The notes under the pieces are model-generated. The model was not told where the DNA came from. It did not search any database and was given only the letters and a program-made list of their open reading frames with translations. Positions 9,146 through 16,674 of a stretch of DNA of 64,000 bases are shown here, in pieces. The DNA lies in NCBI RefSeq assembly GCF_015767435.1, contig NZ_JADWOV010000258.1:18850-82849 (forward strand). The letters run 5' to 3'. The translations under genes were made by a program, and so were the position numbers. Numbering within the stretch: position 1 is the first letter of the stretch; each line of letters opens with the position of its first letter. Source of the DNA: Polaribacter sp. BAL334 (GTDB lineage: Bacteria > Bacteroidota > Bacteroidia > Flavobacteriales > Flavobacteriaceae).

Positions 9146-9162
9146 CCACCCTTTTAAGGTAG
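9146..9162. promoter_or_regulatory. Palindromic operator, copy 3 (degenerate)
   Basis: CCACCCTTTTAAGGTAG keeps the 6-5-6 geometry with one change per arm. It overlaps the stop codon of the kinase gene and lies 22 nt from the regulator gene's -7 box, so it could give the regulator its own feedback-controlled promoter. Confidence 0.5.
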
Positions 9163-11943
9163 TTGTCCTAGAAACGTAATTGTTGTGCCTTGATTTGGAA
9201 TTGATGTAATGTTTAATTCACAATCAATTTTTTTAGCTCTTGATTTCATGTTTTTTAAACCATTACTTTGTATTGCGCCTTCTTTAAATCCTTTGCCATC
9301 ATCAGAGAGTTTGATCTCTAAATGGGTGTCATTACAATTGAAAATAAACTTTACTGAATTCGAATTTGCGTGTTTTACAATATTTGTGATGGCTTCTTTA
9401 AAAATAAAAATGATTTGTTTACTCCAATAATAGGGTAATTTTATATTGCTTTTAATAGTAGATTCAACTTCTAAATCAACGCCAAATTGGTATAAATAGT
9501 CTTCAGCAAAATCTGTAAGATAGATGTTTAGCTCATCCAGATAATTGCTTTTTTCTTGCAATGAAAAAATAAAATCTTTAGTGCCTTTATATAAATAATC
9601 TGCATCATTTTTTATGGTCATTATCATGTTACTATTTTCTTTTTTGACTTTTGTTGATAATACCTCTGATAGCAATGATATACTAGCTAATTTATTTCCT
9701 AAATCGTCATGAAAATCTCTTGCAATAGTATCTCTTGCTTCTGTAAGTTCACTTTCTGCTAAAATTCGTTTAGAAATTTCATTTTTTAGAATCTCATTTC
9801 TTTTTGATACAGCTTTTAATCTACTTAAAAAAACAACACCTATAAATGATGAAAAACATAAAAATAAAAGCAGTAGTATCCACCATACTTTATACCAAGG
9901 AGGTTTAATTTCAAAATTGAAAATAGAACTGTACATCCAATCGCTATGACTGTTTTGAACTCTAAATTGAATTTGATACTTATTTGGAGCGAAATTGGTA
10001 AAGTCAAGACTATTTTCATTAGGATTTAATGAAAGCCATTGATTTTTATTTAGTTGATATTCAACGTTGATGGCATTCCTATCTTGATAGGTAATTACCT
10101 CATAAACAAAGTTTTTGTTGTTTTGAGAAATATGAATTTTTGGAGGGTTTGTAGCTTTTACATCTTTTAAATTTACGATAGAAATCCCATTATTTCCCGC
10201 AAGCCATAAATGATTATTTAGCTCAATAATTTTATGAATTGCCAAAGACTGAATACCAAATGATTTTGAAAAGTGATACACTTTTGAATCCTTAATTACT
10301 GATAATCCTGATTGCGTTCCAAGATAAATTGTATTTTCTTTTAAAAGAATACAGTTTATTCGTTCATTTTTTAGGCCTGTTTTATTGTTATATAAAGATA
10401 TAGAATCTTTGTTTTTAATAACCAACCCTTTATCTGTTGCAATATAATATGTATTATCTTTTATAATAGCGTCATTTATTTTTTCTGATGGCAATCCTAT
10501 TTGAAAAAGTGAATCTCTAGTAAAAGTTTCATTTTTTAAATCATACATCCATCTACCTTTATTTGTATATAGATGAATTGAATGTTCCTTTTCTTCTACA
10601 AGATTAACAAATAACTCATTACTAATTAAAACTTGTTTTTGATTTATAAAAAGTGTGTCTCCTTGCCTGATAAATCCACCTTTTGTTTTGCTATAAAATC
10701 GACCACTTACAAGATTAAATTTAGGCGTTTTAGAAGGTTTTGCTCTTAAAGAGGACACTGTAACTTTATTATTTATATTCGATAAATGTTTAGCAAAACC
10801 ATCCGTTGTCAGGTTATCCGTCAAACTATCTTTTGTAAACACATACAATTTAGAGGAAGTTTGAGCATACACTGTTGAGTCTATTTTTAAAATATCAATA
10901 ATGTATGCGCCCTCTAAAACTGTTTTTATTGTTGGATTGGAATAGTAAAAACAATAAATTCCGTCACCAAAAGTAGAAATCCATAGATTGTTTTCAAAAT
11001 CAAAAATGGCATCAGATATTGTTGTGTTAAATCCAATTATTTGACTAAAATCCATTGTTTTTTTTGTCTCAATATTAAATTGAATGAGCCGTTTTTCTCC
11101 CTTTTCATTTTTTACAACTAACAAAAAAATATTTTTTTCATGGGGAGCTTTTAAAATTTTAACGACAAACTCATTTTCTTTAATTCCGTGAATTGTAATT
11201 TTTTTATGAATGTTGTTTCTATTAGAAAATAAAAGAGTTGTTTTCGTTGCAAAAACATAGGAATCTATCTCGATCTCTAAAGCAGATGAAATCTCAAATT
11301 CTGATAAAAACGGAAAAACGGACTGTAATTTAAATGATGATGATAACTCTTTGACTCCTTTAAAATTATCGTTTGATAATTCTTGATTATGCACATAAAC
11401 CTTGTTATTAATAATAAAAGGTTTTAATTTATGATATTCAACATCTAATTCTAAATCATCAACAAAATTTTGCTCATTTTTTACATATACTTTAGATTGA
11501 AAACGCTTTGTTTTTAAATCATAAATAGCAATTTCAACTCCTGAATCCGTATATAATTTATTATCAAAAAAAGTAATTTCGTAAGACTTTACATTTGTAT
11601 CCTTAAAACTTGGAGCTTTGTGAATAGTGTCATTTTCTAAAAAATGCAACCCTCCCCCCCAAGTTGCGATGGCAAAATTCCCATCAGGAAGTTCTTTAAC
11701 ATCCATCACATAATTTGAGGTCAAACCATCTTTTAACGAATAATTTTTAAAATCTTTCCCATCAAATTTACTCAGGCCATCATCTGTCCCAATCCAAATA
11801 TAGCCTTTAGAATCTTGAATCATATTGTAGGTTACATCATGCTGCAAACCATCTGAAGAGGTATAATGTTGATAGTTGTTTTGTGCCGAGGTAACAAAAA
11901 CAATTAAAAAAATCAGTAAACTTGAGGCTAGTTTTTTACACAT
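9154..11943 (-). CDS. Propeller-type sensor histidine kinase
   Basis: This 929-residue sensor has a signal peptide (…IVFVTSAQ), a periplasmic region of two-component-regulator propeller repeats (for example DSKGYIWIGTDDGLSKF, FENNLWISTFGDGIYCF), a Y_Y_Y domain (about 620-700), and one transmembrane helix (WWILLLLFLCFSSFIGVVFL). A HisKA_3 dimerisation domain with the phospho-acceptor His in ARDFHDDLGNKL and a HATPase domain (EAITNIVKHA, DDGKGF) follow. The nearby LuxR-type regulator is the natural partner, and there is no fused receiver or AraC domain as in hybrid systems. ATG at 11943 is preferred to 12012 because the signal peptide starts there. The ligand is unknown, perhaps a glycan. Confidence 0.9.
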   Translation of the reverse strand: MCKKLASSLLIFLIVFVTSAQNNYQHYTSSDGLQHDVTYNMIQDSKGYIWIGTDDGLSKFDGKDFKNYSLKDGLTSNYVMDVKELPDGNFAIATWGGGLHFLENDTIHKAPSFKDTNVKSYEITFFDNKLYTDSGVEIAIYDLKTKRFQSKVYVKNEQNFVDDLELDVEYHKLKPFIINNKVYVHNQELSNDNFKGVKELSSSFKLQSVFPFLSEFEISSALEIEIDSYVFATKTTLLFSNRNNIHKKITIHGIKENEFVVKILKAPHEKNIFLLVVKNEKGEKRLIQFNIETKKTMDFSQIIGFNTTISDAIFDFENNLWISTFGDGIYCFYYSNPTIKTVLEGAYIIDILKIDSTVYAQTSSKLYVFTKDSLTDNLTTDGFAKHLSNINNKVTVSSLRAKPSKTPKFNLVSGRFYSKTKGGFIRQGDTLFINQKQVLISNELFVNLVEEKEHSIHLYTNKGRWMYDLKNETFTRDSLFQIGLPSEKINDAIIKDNTYYIATDKGLVIKNKDSISLYNNKTGLKNERINCILLKENTIYLGTQSGLSVIKDSKVYHFSKSFGIQSLAIHKIIELNNHLWLAGNNGISIVNLKDVKATNPPKIHISQNNKNFVYEVITYQDRNAINVEYQLNKNQWLSLNPNENSLDFTNFAPNKYQIQFRVQNSHSDWMYSSIFNFEIKPPWYKVWWILLLLFLCFSSFIGVVFLSRLKAVSKRNEILKNEISKRILAESELTEARDTIARDFHDDLGNKLASISLLSEVLSTKVKKENSNMIMTIKNDADYLYKGTKDFIFSLQEKSNYLDELNIYLTDFAEDYLYQFGVDLEVESTIKSNIKLPYYWSKQIIFIFKEAITNIVKHANSNSVKFIFNCNDTHLEIKLSDDGKGFKEGAIQSNGLKNMKSRAKKIDCELNITSIPNQGTTITFLGQLP

Positions 11944-12026
11944 AAATAAATACTTAGTAGCTAAGTAAATAAAAAAATTAGATAGCTCTTGTGTTTTTTT
12001 GATAAAAAACAAGTCATTTTAAAAAA

Positions 12027-12043
12027 CTACCCTTTTTGGATAG
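12027..12043. promoter_or_regulatory. Palindromic operator, copy 4 (divergent intergenic)
   Basis: CTACCCTTTTTGGATAG differs from the perfect palindrome at one base. It lies between the divergent kinase and lectin genes. In the plus direction a weak -7-like TTAAATTG (12066-12073) sits at the same 22-nt spacing, so the lectin gene is the likelier target. In the minus direction no TAnnTTTG occurs at that spacing. Confidence 0.6.
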
Positions 12044-12119
12044 GCTAAACTTCGACTAAAATTAATTAAATTGAGAATTCAATTATAACCTCAAAAAATA
12101 AAATAGTATCAGGTATAAA

Positions 12120-14735
12120 ATGAAGTTTAGATTTCTTGTTTTTATTTTCGTTTTTTTCATAAACATGCCAACAGCTTTAGCGCAAATAAATGCTAGTCTC
12201 ATTGGAGATGCTATCGATTTAGGAAATAATTGTTACATATTAACTCAAGATGTTAAAAGTCAAAAGGGTGGTGTTTGGTATAACAATCCAATTGATTTTT
12301 CAAAGGATTTTGCAATTTATTATCAAGCAAATTTTGGCTCAAAAAATAGTAATGGTGCTGATGGAATGGCATTGGTTTTTAAAGGAAATCCACAACCTGA
12401 ATTGGGAAATGATGGAGGAGGATTGAGTTATCAAGGCATCACACCTTCATTAATAGTTGAGTTTGATACTTGGCAAAATAGTGATTTTGGAGATCCAATT
12501 TTTGATCATATTTCAATAATGAAAAATGGGGATGCAAATCATAGTAATCCAGTAAATAATTTGGCAGGTCCTGTTCAAGCAAGTTTGTCAAATCCTAATA
12601 TTGAAGATGGTAGTGATCATGAAGTAAAAATTGAATGGTTTGCTCTTCAACAAGTATTGATCGTTTATTTTGATTGTATTCCAAGAATTCAAATTACTAT
12701 GGACATAAAAGCATCAATTTTTGGAGGTGATGACTCCGTTTATTTTGGTTTTGTTAGTTCTACAGGAGGAAACTCTAATTTACATCAAGTATGTTTAAAT
12801 AGGGTATCATTTGTAGATAATTTGCAGTTACAAGATGTAACAATTTGTGAAGGAGAATCGTCTGAAATTGACGCAACTATAGCAAGTGGTGTATCTTATA
12901 GTTGGTCGCCAAGAGATGGCGTAAGTAATCCAAATAGTGCAAATCCTGTTTTTTCACCTAATGAAACAACAACCTATACAGTAACAATTGAAGATGTTTG
13001 TGGTGATGTTATTGTTGAAGAAGTAACTGTTACAATAGCTTCATTTAAATCAGCAATCTTTGATAGTATTGATCCAATTTGTGAAGGGGACATCATAGAC
13101 CCATTACCAACAACTTCAAAAAATAATATTACAGGATTTTGGACACCACAGCTAAATAATACAACAACCACAACCTATACATTTATACCATTTTCTGATC
13201 CTTGTGTAACCACAACAACGTTAGAAGTTATTGTAAATCCGTTGGTAATTCCTTCTTTTGATGCCATAGCACCAATTTGTAAAGGCGATTTATTAACTGA
13301 ACTCCCCACCATGTCCAACAATGGAATATCAGGAATTTGGTCTCCTTCATTAAATAATACATCTACAACATTATATACATTTACACCAAATCCCGATCAA
13401 GGTTGTGTTGCGAATGGTTTTCTAGAAATTATTGTAAATCAGATAGAAATCCCACAATTTGATTTTGAAACGACCATTTGTGAAGGTACTTCATTTGAAT
13501 TCCCATCAATAGCTAATAATGGAATTGAGGGTGAATGGTCACCTGAATTTAATGCTGGGCTAAGTCAAGTATATACTTTTACGCCTATTGATGAAAGTTG
13601 TGTTTCTTCAATAAGTATAGCAATTACAATTAAAAAAAGAATTATTCCCGAATTTAGTATTGAAGGTTCAATTTGCGAAGGTCAAAATATTGCTGAACTG
13701 CCTTCAATTTCAAATAATGGAGTTGAAGGATTTTGGACTCCTGAAGTAAATAATACCACTACTACTTTATATACATTTACACCTTATGATTTTGAATGTG
13801 CATTAAGTACCACTCATCAAATAATTGTGAATTCAAACATACTGCCTTTATTTGATGATATTAAAACAAGTAGTTGTTTTGGTGAAACTTTAGATGAGTT
13901 ACCTACACAATCTGCGAACGGAATAGTAGGAACTTGGCTTCCTGCGCTTAATAATCAATTGACAACAACATATACATTTACACCAGATGAAGGTCAGAAT
14001 TGTGTTTTAGAAACGACCATTACAATCGTTATTACTGAACCCATAGTGCCAATTTTTGATAGTATAAGCCCAATTTGTGAAGGAGAAACTTTAGAAGCAC
14101 TTCCTCAAATATCTAAGAACCAAATTACAGGTAGTTGGTTTCCAGAATTAAATAATTTAGAGACTACAACGTATACATTTATTCCCAATTTAGGGCAATG
14201 CGCAAACCAAACTACACTAAAAATAGAGGTATTACCAATCACTGAATTAGTTGTTGATATTATGATGAATTCAGATGACTTTTCCGATAATCAAGCAATT
14301 AGTATAGATGTAAAAGGAGGAACAGGAAGTTATGAATATCAATTAGATGAATTGCCTTGGCAAACTAATAATAGCTTTAGCGGAATTACTGGTTGTGGAG
14401 AACATTTGGTGAAAGTGAGAGAACTATCAAAGTGTAGTAACATCGCTATTCAAACTTTCAAAATTTTAGAATATCCAAAGTTTTTTACTCCAAATGGAGA
14501 TGATAAAAATGATACTTGGAATATAGAGTGCCTTAAAAATCAAACAGAAGCTAGGATTACTATTTTTAATAGATATGGTAAAATGGTAGCAATCATAAAT
14601 CCAAGCCTTTTTGGTTGGGATGGAAAATTCAATAACAAATTAATGCCATCTAACGATTATTGGTTTCAAGCAGAATATTTAGGGAATGATGGAAAACCAA
14701 AATTGTTTACTTCGCACTTTTCATTAATTCGTTGA
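12120..14735 (+). CDS. Secreted L-type lectin / Ig-like repeat protein, T9SS type B
   Basis: The 871-residue protein begins with a signal peptide (…MPTALAQ). A legume/L-type lectin domain follows (about 25-240; FAIYYQANFG, GADGMALVFKGN, LIVEFDTWQN), then an Ig-like domain. Six imperfect repeats of about 66 residues occupy roughly 314-705, each with ICEG…LP…NNGI.G.W.P.LNN..TT.YTFTP. The C-terminal T9SS type B (gliding-motility CTD) sorting domain runs from FFTPNGDDKNDTW to the end. It is a predicted surface or secreted carbohydrate-binding adhesin, with partner unknown. Operator copy 4 upstream places it under the neighbouring two-component system. Confidence 0.88.
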   Translation: MKFRFLVFIFVFFINMPTALAQINASLIGDAIDLGNNCYILTQDVKSQKGGVWYNNPIDFSKDFAIYYQANFGSKNSNGADGMALVFKGNPQPELGNDGGGLSYQGITPSLIVEFDTWQNSDFGDPIFDHISIMKNGDANHSNPVNNLAGPVQASLSNPNIEDGSDHEVKIEWFALQQVLIVYFDCIPRIQITMDIKASIFGGDDSVYFGFVSSTGGNSNLHQVCLNRVSFVDNLQLQDVTICEGESSEIDATIASGVSYSWSPRDGVSNPNSANPVFSPNETTTYTVTIEDVCGDVIVEEVTVTIASFKSAIFDSIDPICEGDIIDPLPTTSKNNITGFWTPQLNNTTTTTYTFIPFSDPCVTTTTLEVIVNPLVIPSFDAIAPICKGDLLTELPTMSNNGISGIWSPSLNNTSTTLYTFTPNPDQGCVANGFLEIIVNQIEIPQFDFETTICEGTSFEFPSIANNGIEGEWSPEFNAGLSQVYTFTPIDESCVSSISIAITIKKRIIPEFSIEGSICEGQNIAELPSISNNGVEGFWTPEVNNTTTTLYTFTPYDFECALSTTHQIIVNSNILPLFDDIKTSSCFGETLDELPTQSANGIVGTWLPALNNQLTTTYTFTPDEGQNCVLETTITIVITEPIVPIFDSISPICEGETLEALPQISKNQITGSWFPELNNLETTTYTFIPNLGQCANQTTLKIEVLPITELVVDIMMNSDDFSDNQAISIDVKGGTGSYEYQLDELPWQTNNSFSGITGCGEHLVKVRELSKCSNIAIQTFKILEYPKFFTPNGDDKNDTWNIECLKNQTEARITIFNRYGKMVAIINPSLFGWDGKFNNKLMPSNDYWFQAEYLGNDGKPKLFTSHFSLIR
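13059..14240 (+). repeat. Six in-gene tandem repeats of about 200 bp
   Basis: Six consecutive diverged units encode about 66 residues each, starting with F-D/S-x-I and containing ICEG near the N-end and YTFTP or YTFIP near the middle. The Cys pairs (one in ICEG, one after YTF.P) recur in each unit and may form disulphides. Confidence 0.8.
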
Positions 14736-14754
14736 TTTAAAATCGAGCATTCAT

Positions 14755-15160
14755 ATTATCAATATTTTCTTTTATATTGATCTGCTATTTCATTCGAAAG
14801 CAGAAAGCAAAAGCCTTATTTTCTGACAACTTCTCTCGACCAATCAACTCTATAAATGATTTTTTGGTAGTGATTTTAAAGACAAATTTTCCATATTTCA
14901 CTGAAATTCCAGCGGATGCATTTACAATCCAACAATTGACAGGAATGGTAAAGAAGTTTTTTGGAAGTAATGACTTTTTTACCCAATTGATTATCAATAG
15001 ATACTATTTACTTTTAGCTCAGTTTCCCATCCAAGATGCGCGTTGTAACTTACTTTTAAAGCACCCAACAAGGTGAAATTTTTATTGGTTTCTATTTTCG
15101 TTTTGATACTTGCCATTTTACGATCGTTTAAATCGGAATCAGGAGTCACTTCAATCCAAA
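14755..15160 (-). pseudogene. Degraded fragment of an outer-membrane-like protein
   Basis: The minus strand shows coding-like pieces in different frames. One piece (about 15160-15000) contains VTPDSDLNDRKMASIKTK and GALKVSYNAHLGWETELKV and then hits a stop. A second piece (14997-14785) contains NASAGISVKYGKFVFKITTK and ends in FAFCF. Alternating polar/hydrophobic beta-strand patterns and a C-terminal aromatic suggest an outer-membrane barrel, possibly LpxR-like, broken by frameshifts. No intact start or full frame exists. The plus-strand frame of 99 codons over the same bases (14777-15076) looks like the antisense shadow. Confidence 0.4.
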
Positions 15161-15300
15161 TTTATGATATCAATGGACGTTTGATTTTTCAAAAAAGCAG
15201 TTCAAATTTGTCAGAATCCTTGAAAATAGCGCACTTATCTAAAGGAATTTATTTCGTAAAAATAAATCATAAAAAGTCATTGCGGTTTTTGAAAAAGTAG
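15073..15300 (+). pseudogene. Remnant of a T9SS C-terminal sorting domain
   Basis: The last 50 or so codons encode a clear T9SS type A sorting domain: TSIQIYDINGRLIFQ, a short hydrophobic turn, and LSKGIYFVKINHKKS. It is close to the sorting domain of the GH53 enzyme at 4067-5776. Upstream there is only a GTG and a hydrophobic stretch that is probably the antisense of the minus-strand remnant. No passenger domain is present, so this is most likely the tail of a deleted secreted protein. Confidence 0.55.
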
Positions 15301-15327
15301 AAGTTTCAAAATTACATTTCCAAAAAC

Positions 15328-15362
15328 AAAAAACCGCAACAAATAATTATTGCGGTTTTTTT
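15328..15362. terminator. Bidirectional terminator downstream of tRNA-Cys
   Basis: AAAAAACCGCAA and TTGCGGTTTTTT arms enclose a loop of about 10 nt. The hairpin lies directly at the 3' end of the minus-strand tRNA gene and also follows the plus-strand sorting-domain remnant. Confidence 0.8.
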
Positions 15363-15363
15363 G

Positions 15364-15434
15364 AGGTGTCGAGCGGATTCGAACCGCTGTAGATGGTGTT
15401 GCAGACCATTGCCTAGCCACTCGGCCACGACACC
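15364..15434 (-). tRNA. tRNA-Cys (anticodon GCA)
   Basis: The 71-nt gene has a 7-bp acceptor stem GGTGTCG/CGACACC, the T-arm GGTTCGAATCC, and an anticodon stem ATGGT/ACCAT around the loop CTGCAAC, giving anticodon GCA. CCA is not encoded. A near-consensus promoter lies 20 nt upstream and a strong terminator immediately downstream. Confidence 0.95.
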
Positions 15435-15453
15435 TTATTTGAATTAAGGAGTG

Positions 15454-15483
15454 CAAATTTACGCAATTTTACAATTACTGCAA
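15454..15483 (-). promoter_or_regulatory. Promoter of tRNA-Cys
   Basis: On the minus strand TTG (15481-15483) is followed after 19 nt by TAAATTTG (15454-15461). This matches the Bacteroidota -33/-7 layout. The mature tRNA begins 19 nt after the -7 box. Confidence 0.75.
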
Positions 15484-15496
15484 GATTTTTTTAATG

Positions 15497-15853
15497 TTAT
15501 CGCTTTTTTGTCAAAACAATTACCACTTCTTCTACATTCCCTCCTATTGGTGGGTTTATTTTTGAAACTCCAACTGTTGCTTTTTGTATCATAGGTATTT
15601 CTTTAAAAAACCGATCTAAGATTCTTTGTGCAACTTCTTCCAATAATTTTGAACGAATGGCCATTTCTTCTTTAACTATATGATTTAAATGCACATAATC
15701 AACAGTATCTGTTAATTCATCTGTTTTTGCTGATTTTTTTAAATCAGCTTTTACTTTAACATCTACTCTATATGGCGAACCAATTTTTGCTTCTTCATCC
15801 AAACAGCCATGAAAAGCATACAATTTAATATTGTTAACCCTGATGATACCCAT
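15497..15853 (-). CDS. folB: Dihydroneopterin aldolase
   Basis: This 118-residue protein has normal family length and the FolB signature: an N-terminal IKLYAFHGCLDEE with the conserved His-Gly, DYVHLNHIV, and KINPPIGGNVEEV near the C-terminus. FolB converts 7,8-dihydroneopterin to 6-hydroxymethyl-dihydropterin and glycolaldehyde in folate synthesis. It is the second gene of a pair with the DUF2452 gene (7-nt gap), and the tRNA-Cys promoter begins right after its stop. Confidence 0.93.
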   Translation of the reverse strand: MGIIRVNNIKLYAFHGCLDEEAKIGSPYRVDVKVKADLKKSAKTDELTDTVDYVHLNHIVKEEMAIRSKLLEEVAQRILDRFFKEIPMIQKATVGVSKINPPIGGNVEEVVIVLTKKR

Positions 15854-15859
15854 AGTTAG

Positions 15860-16276
15860 TTAGTTTGATACATCCGATTTTTCCCACATTTTATCAGAAT
15901 TCAATCGAAATGAGCCCAAATATTCGAAATTACATTGATCTGGATGAATGATGGATAAAAAATTGTCTTGATTTTTTCCTTGATATAAATGATAGATTTC
16001 TCCAATATTGGGTTCAAAATTAAATTTTGAGTTGTACACCAAATCGTTATAATGGAATTTTTCCATCAACATTTCGTATTGTTTTTTTACTTCCTCAAAC
16101 TCTGATTTTATCTTTTTATTGACCCTAATCACACCATCATTTCTCCAAGTTGCCGTATTTAAAGGTTTAATTGCAGGCGCACTTGCAGAAGTTCCATAAG
16201 GTTTTAACGCAGCATCATATTGCTGAGTTTCTTCGTTAAAAACAACCAAATCTGGTTTTTTTGCTCCGTTTTTCAT
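15860..16276 (-). CDS. DUF2452 family protein
   Basis: The 138-residue cytoplasmic protein starts with KPDLVVFNEETQQYDAALKP and a PYGTSASAPAIKP segment typical of the DUF2452 family. A coiled-coil-like stretch (about 58-78) and a C-terminal part with IYHLYQGKNQDNFLSII follow. There is no signal peptide or membrane segment. Function is unknown; it appears conserved in Bacteroidota. The ATG at 16276 is chosen over 16285 because family members begin close to KNGAKKPD. It probably forms an operon with folB. Confidence 0.75.
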   Translation of the reverse strand: MKNGAKKPDLVVFNEETQQYDAALKPYGTSASAPAIKPLNTATWRNDGVIRVNKKIKSEFEEVKKQYEMLMEKFHYNDLVYNSKFNFEPNIGEIYHLYQGKNQDNFLSIIHPDQCNFEYLGSFRLNSDKMWEKSDVSN

Positions 16277-16351
16277 ACGATGCAAATTTACTACAAAAAG
16301 AAGTTTGCAAATTGGTTTGTGAAAAATTTAACGCTCAAAAAAGCATCAATT

Positions 16352-16567
16352 TTATCCCGTAAAAAAATCAAACACATTGCTTATTGAACTTGTTTTTGTT
16401 TTGTAAAACTCAGTATAGGTGCATCTTTCGCAAGTAACGCTCGTAAATTTTTCAGTTTGGATATCAAACATTTTCGAGAAAACTCCTCCTGTTGCTCGCA
16501 TTTGCCCTAGTTTGTATGTTTTACAATTACATTTTGGACAGGTGTAATTCCGTATTTGATCGCTCAT
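16352..16567 (-). CDS. Small zinc-ribbon nucleic-acid-binding-like protein
   Basis: The 71-residue protein contains YTCPKCNCKTYKLGQMR and, 37 residues after the first Cys pair, VTCERCTYTEFYK. This is a four-cysteine zinc ribbon of the type annotated as nucleic-acid-binding Zn-ribbon proteins (DUF2082-like). The ATG at 16567 is chosen because the upstream extension to 16612 runs through the divergent promoter region shared with glnS. Its biological role is unknown. Confidence 0.75.
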   Translation of the reverse strand: MSDQIRNYTCPKCNCKTYKLGQMRATGGVFSKMFDIQTEKFTSVTCERCTYTEFYKTKTSSISNVFDFFTG

Positions 16568-16642
16568 ATTTTTACGTTTTAGTATTTGACGTTGAATATA
16601 CAAATTTGTCAACTATAGTCAATGCCAATCAAGTATTTTATG

Positions 16643-16650
16643 TAATTTTG
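16643..16650 (+). promoter_or_regulatory. -7 box of glnS
   Basis: TAATTTTG matches TAnnTTTG and lies 24 nt before the glnS ATG at 16675. It rules out the longer in-frame start at 16492. Confidence 0.6.
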
Positions 16651-16674
16651 CACCTTAATTTTTGCATACAAATA

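Noticed and set aside
14777..15076. Plus-strand open frame of 99 codons
   Set aside because: It has no recognisable domain and mirrors the opposite strand, which shows more convincing beta-strand-like coding remnants.
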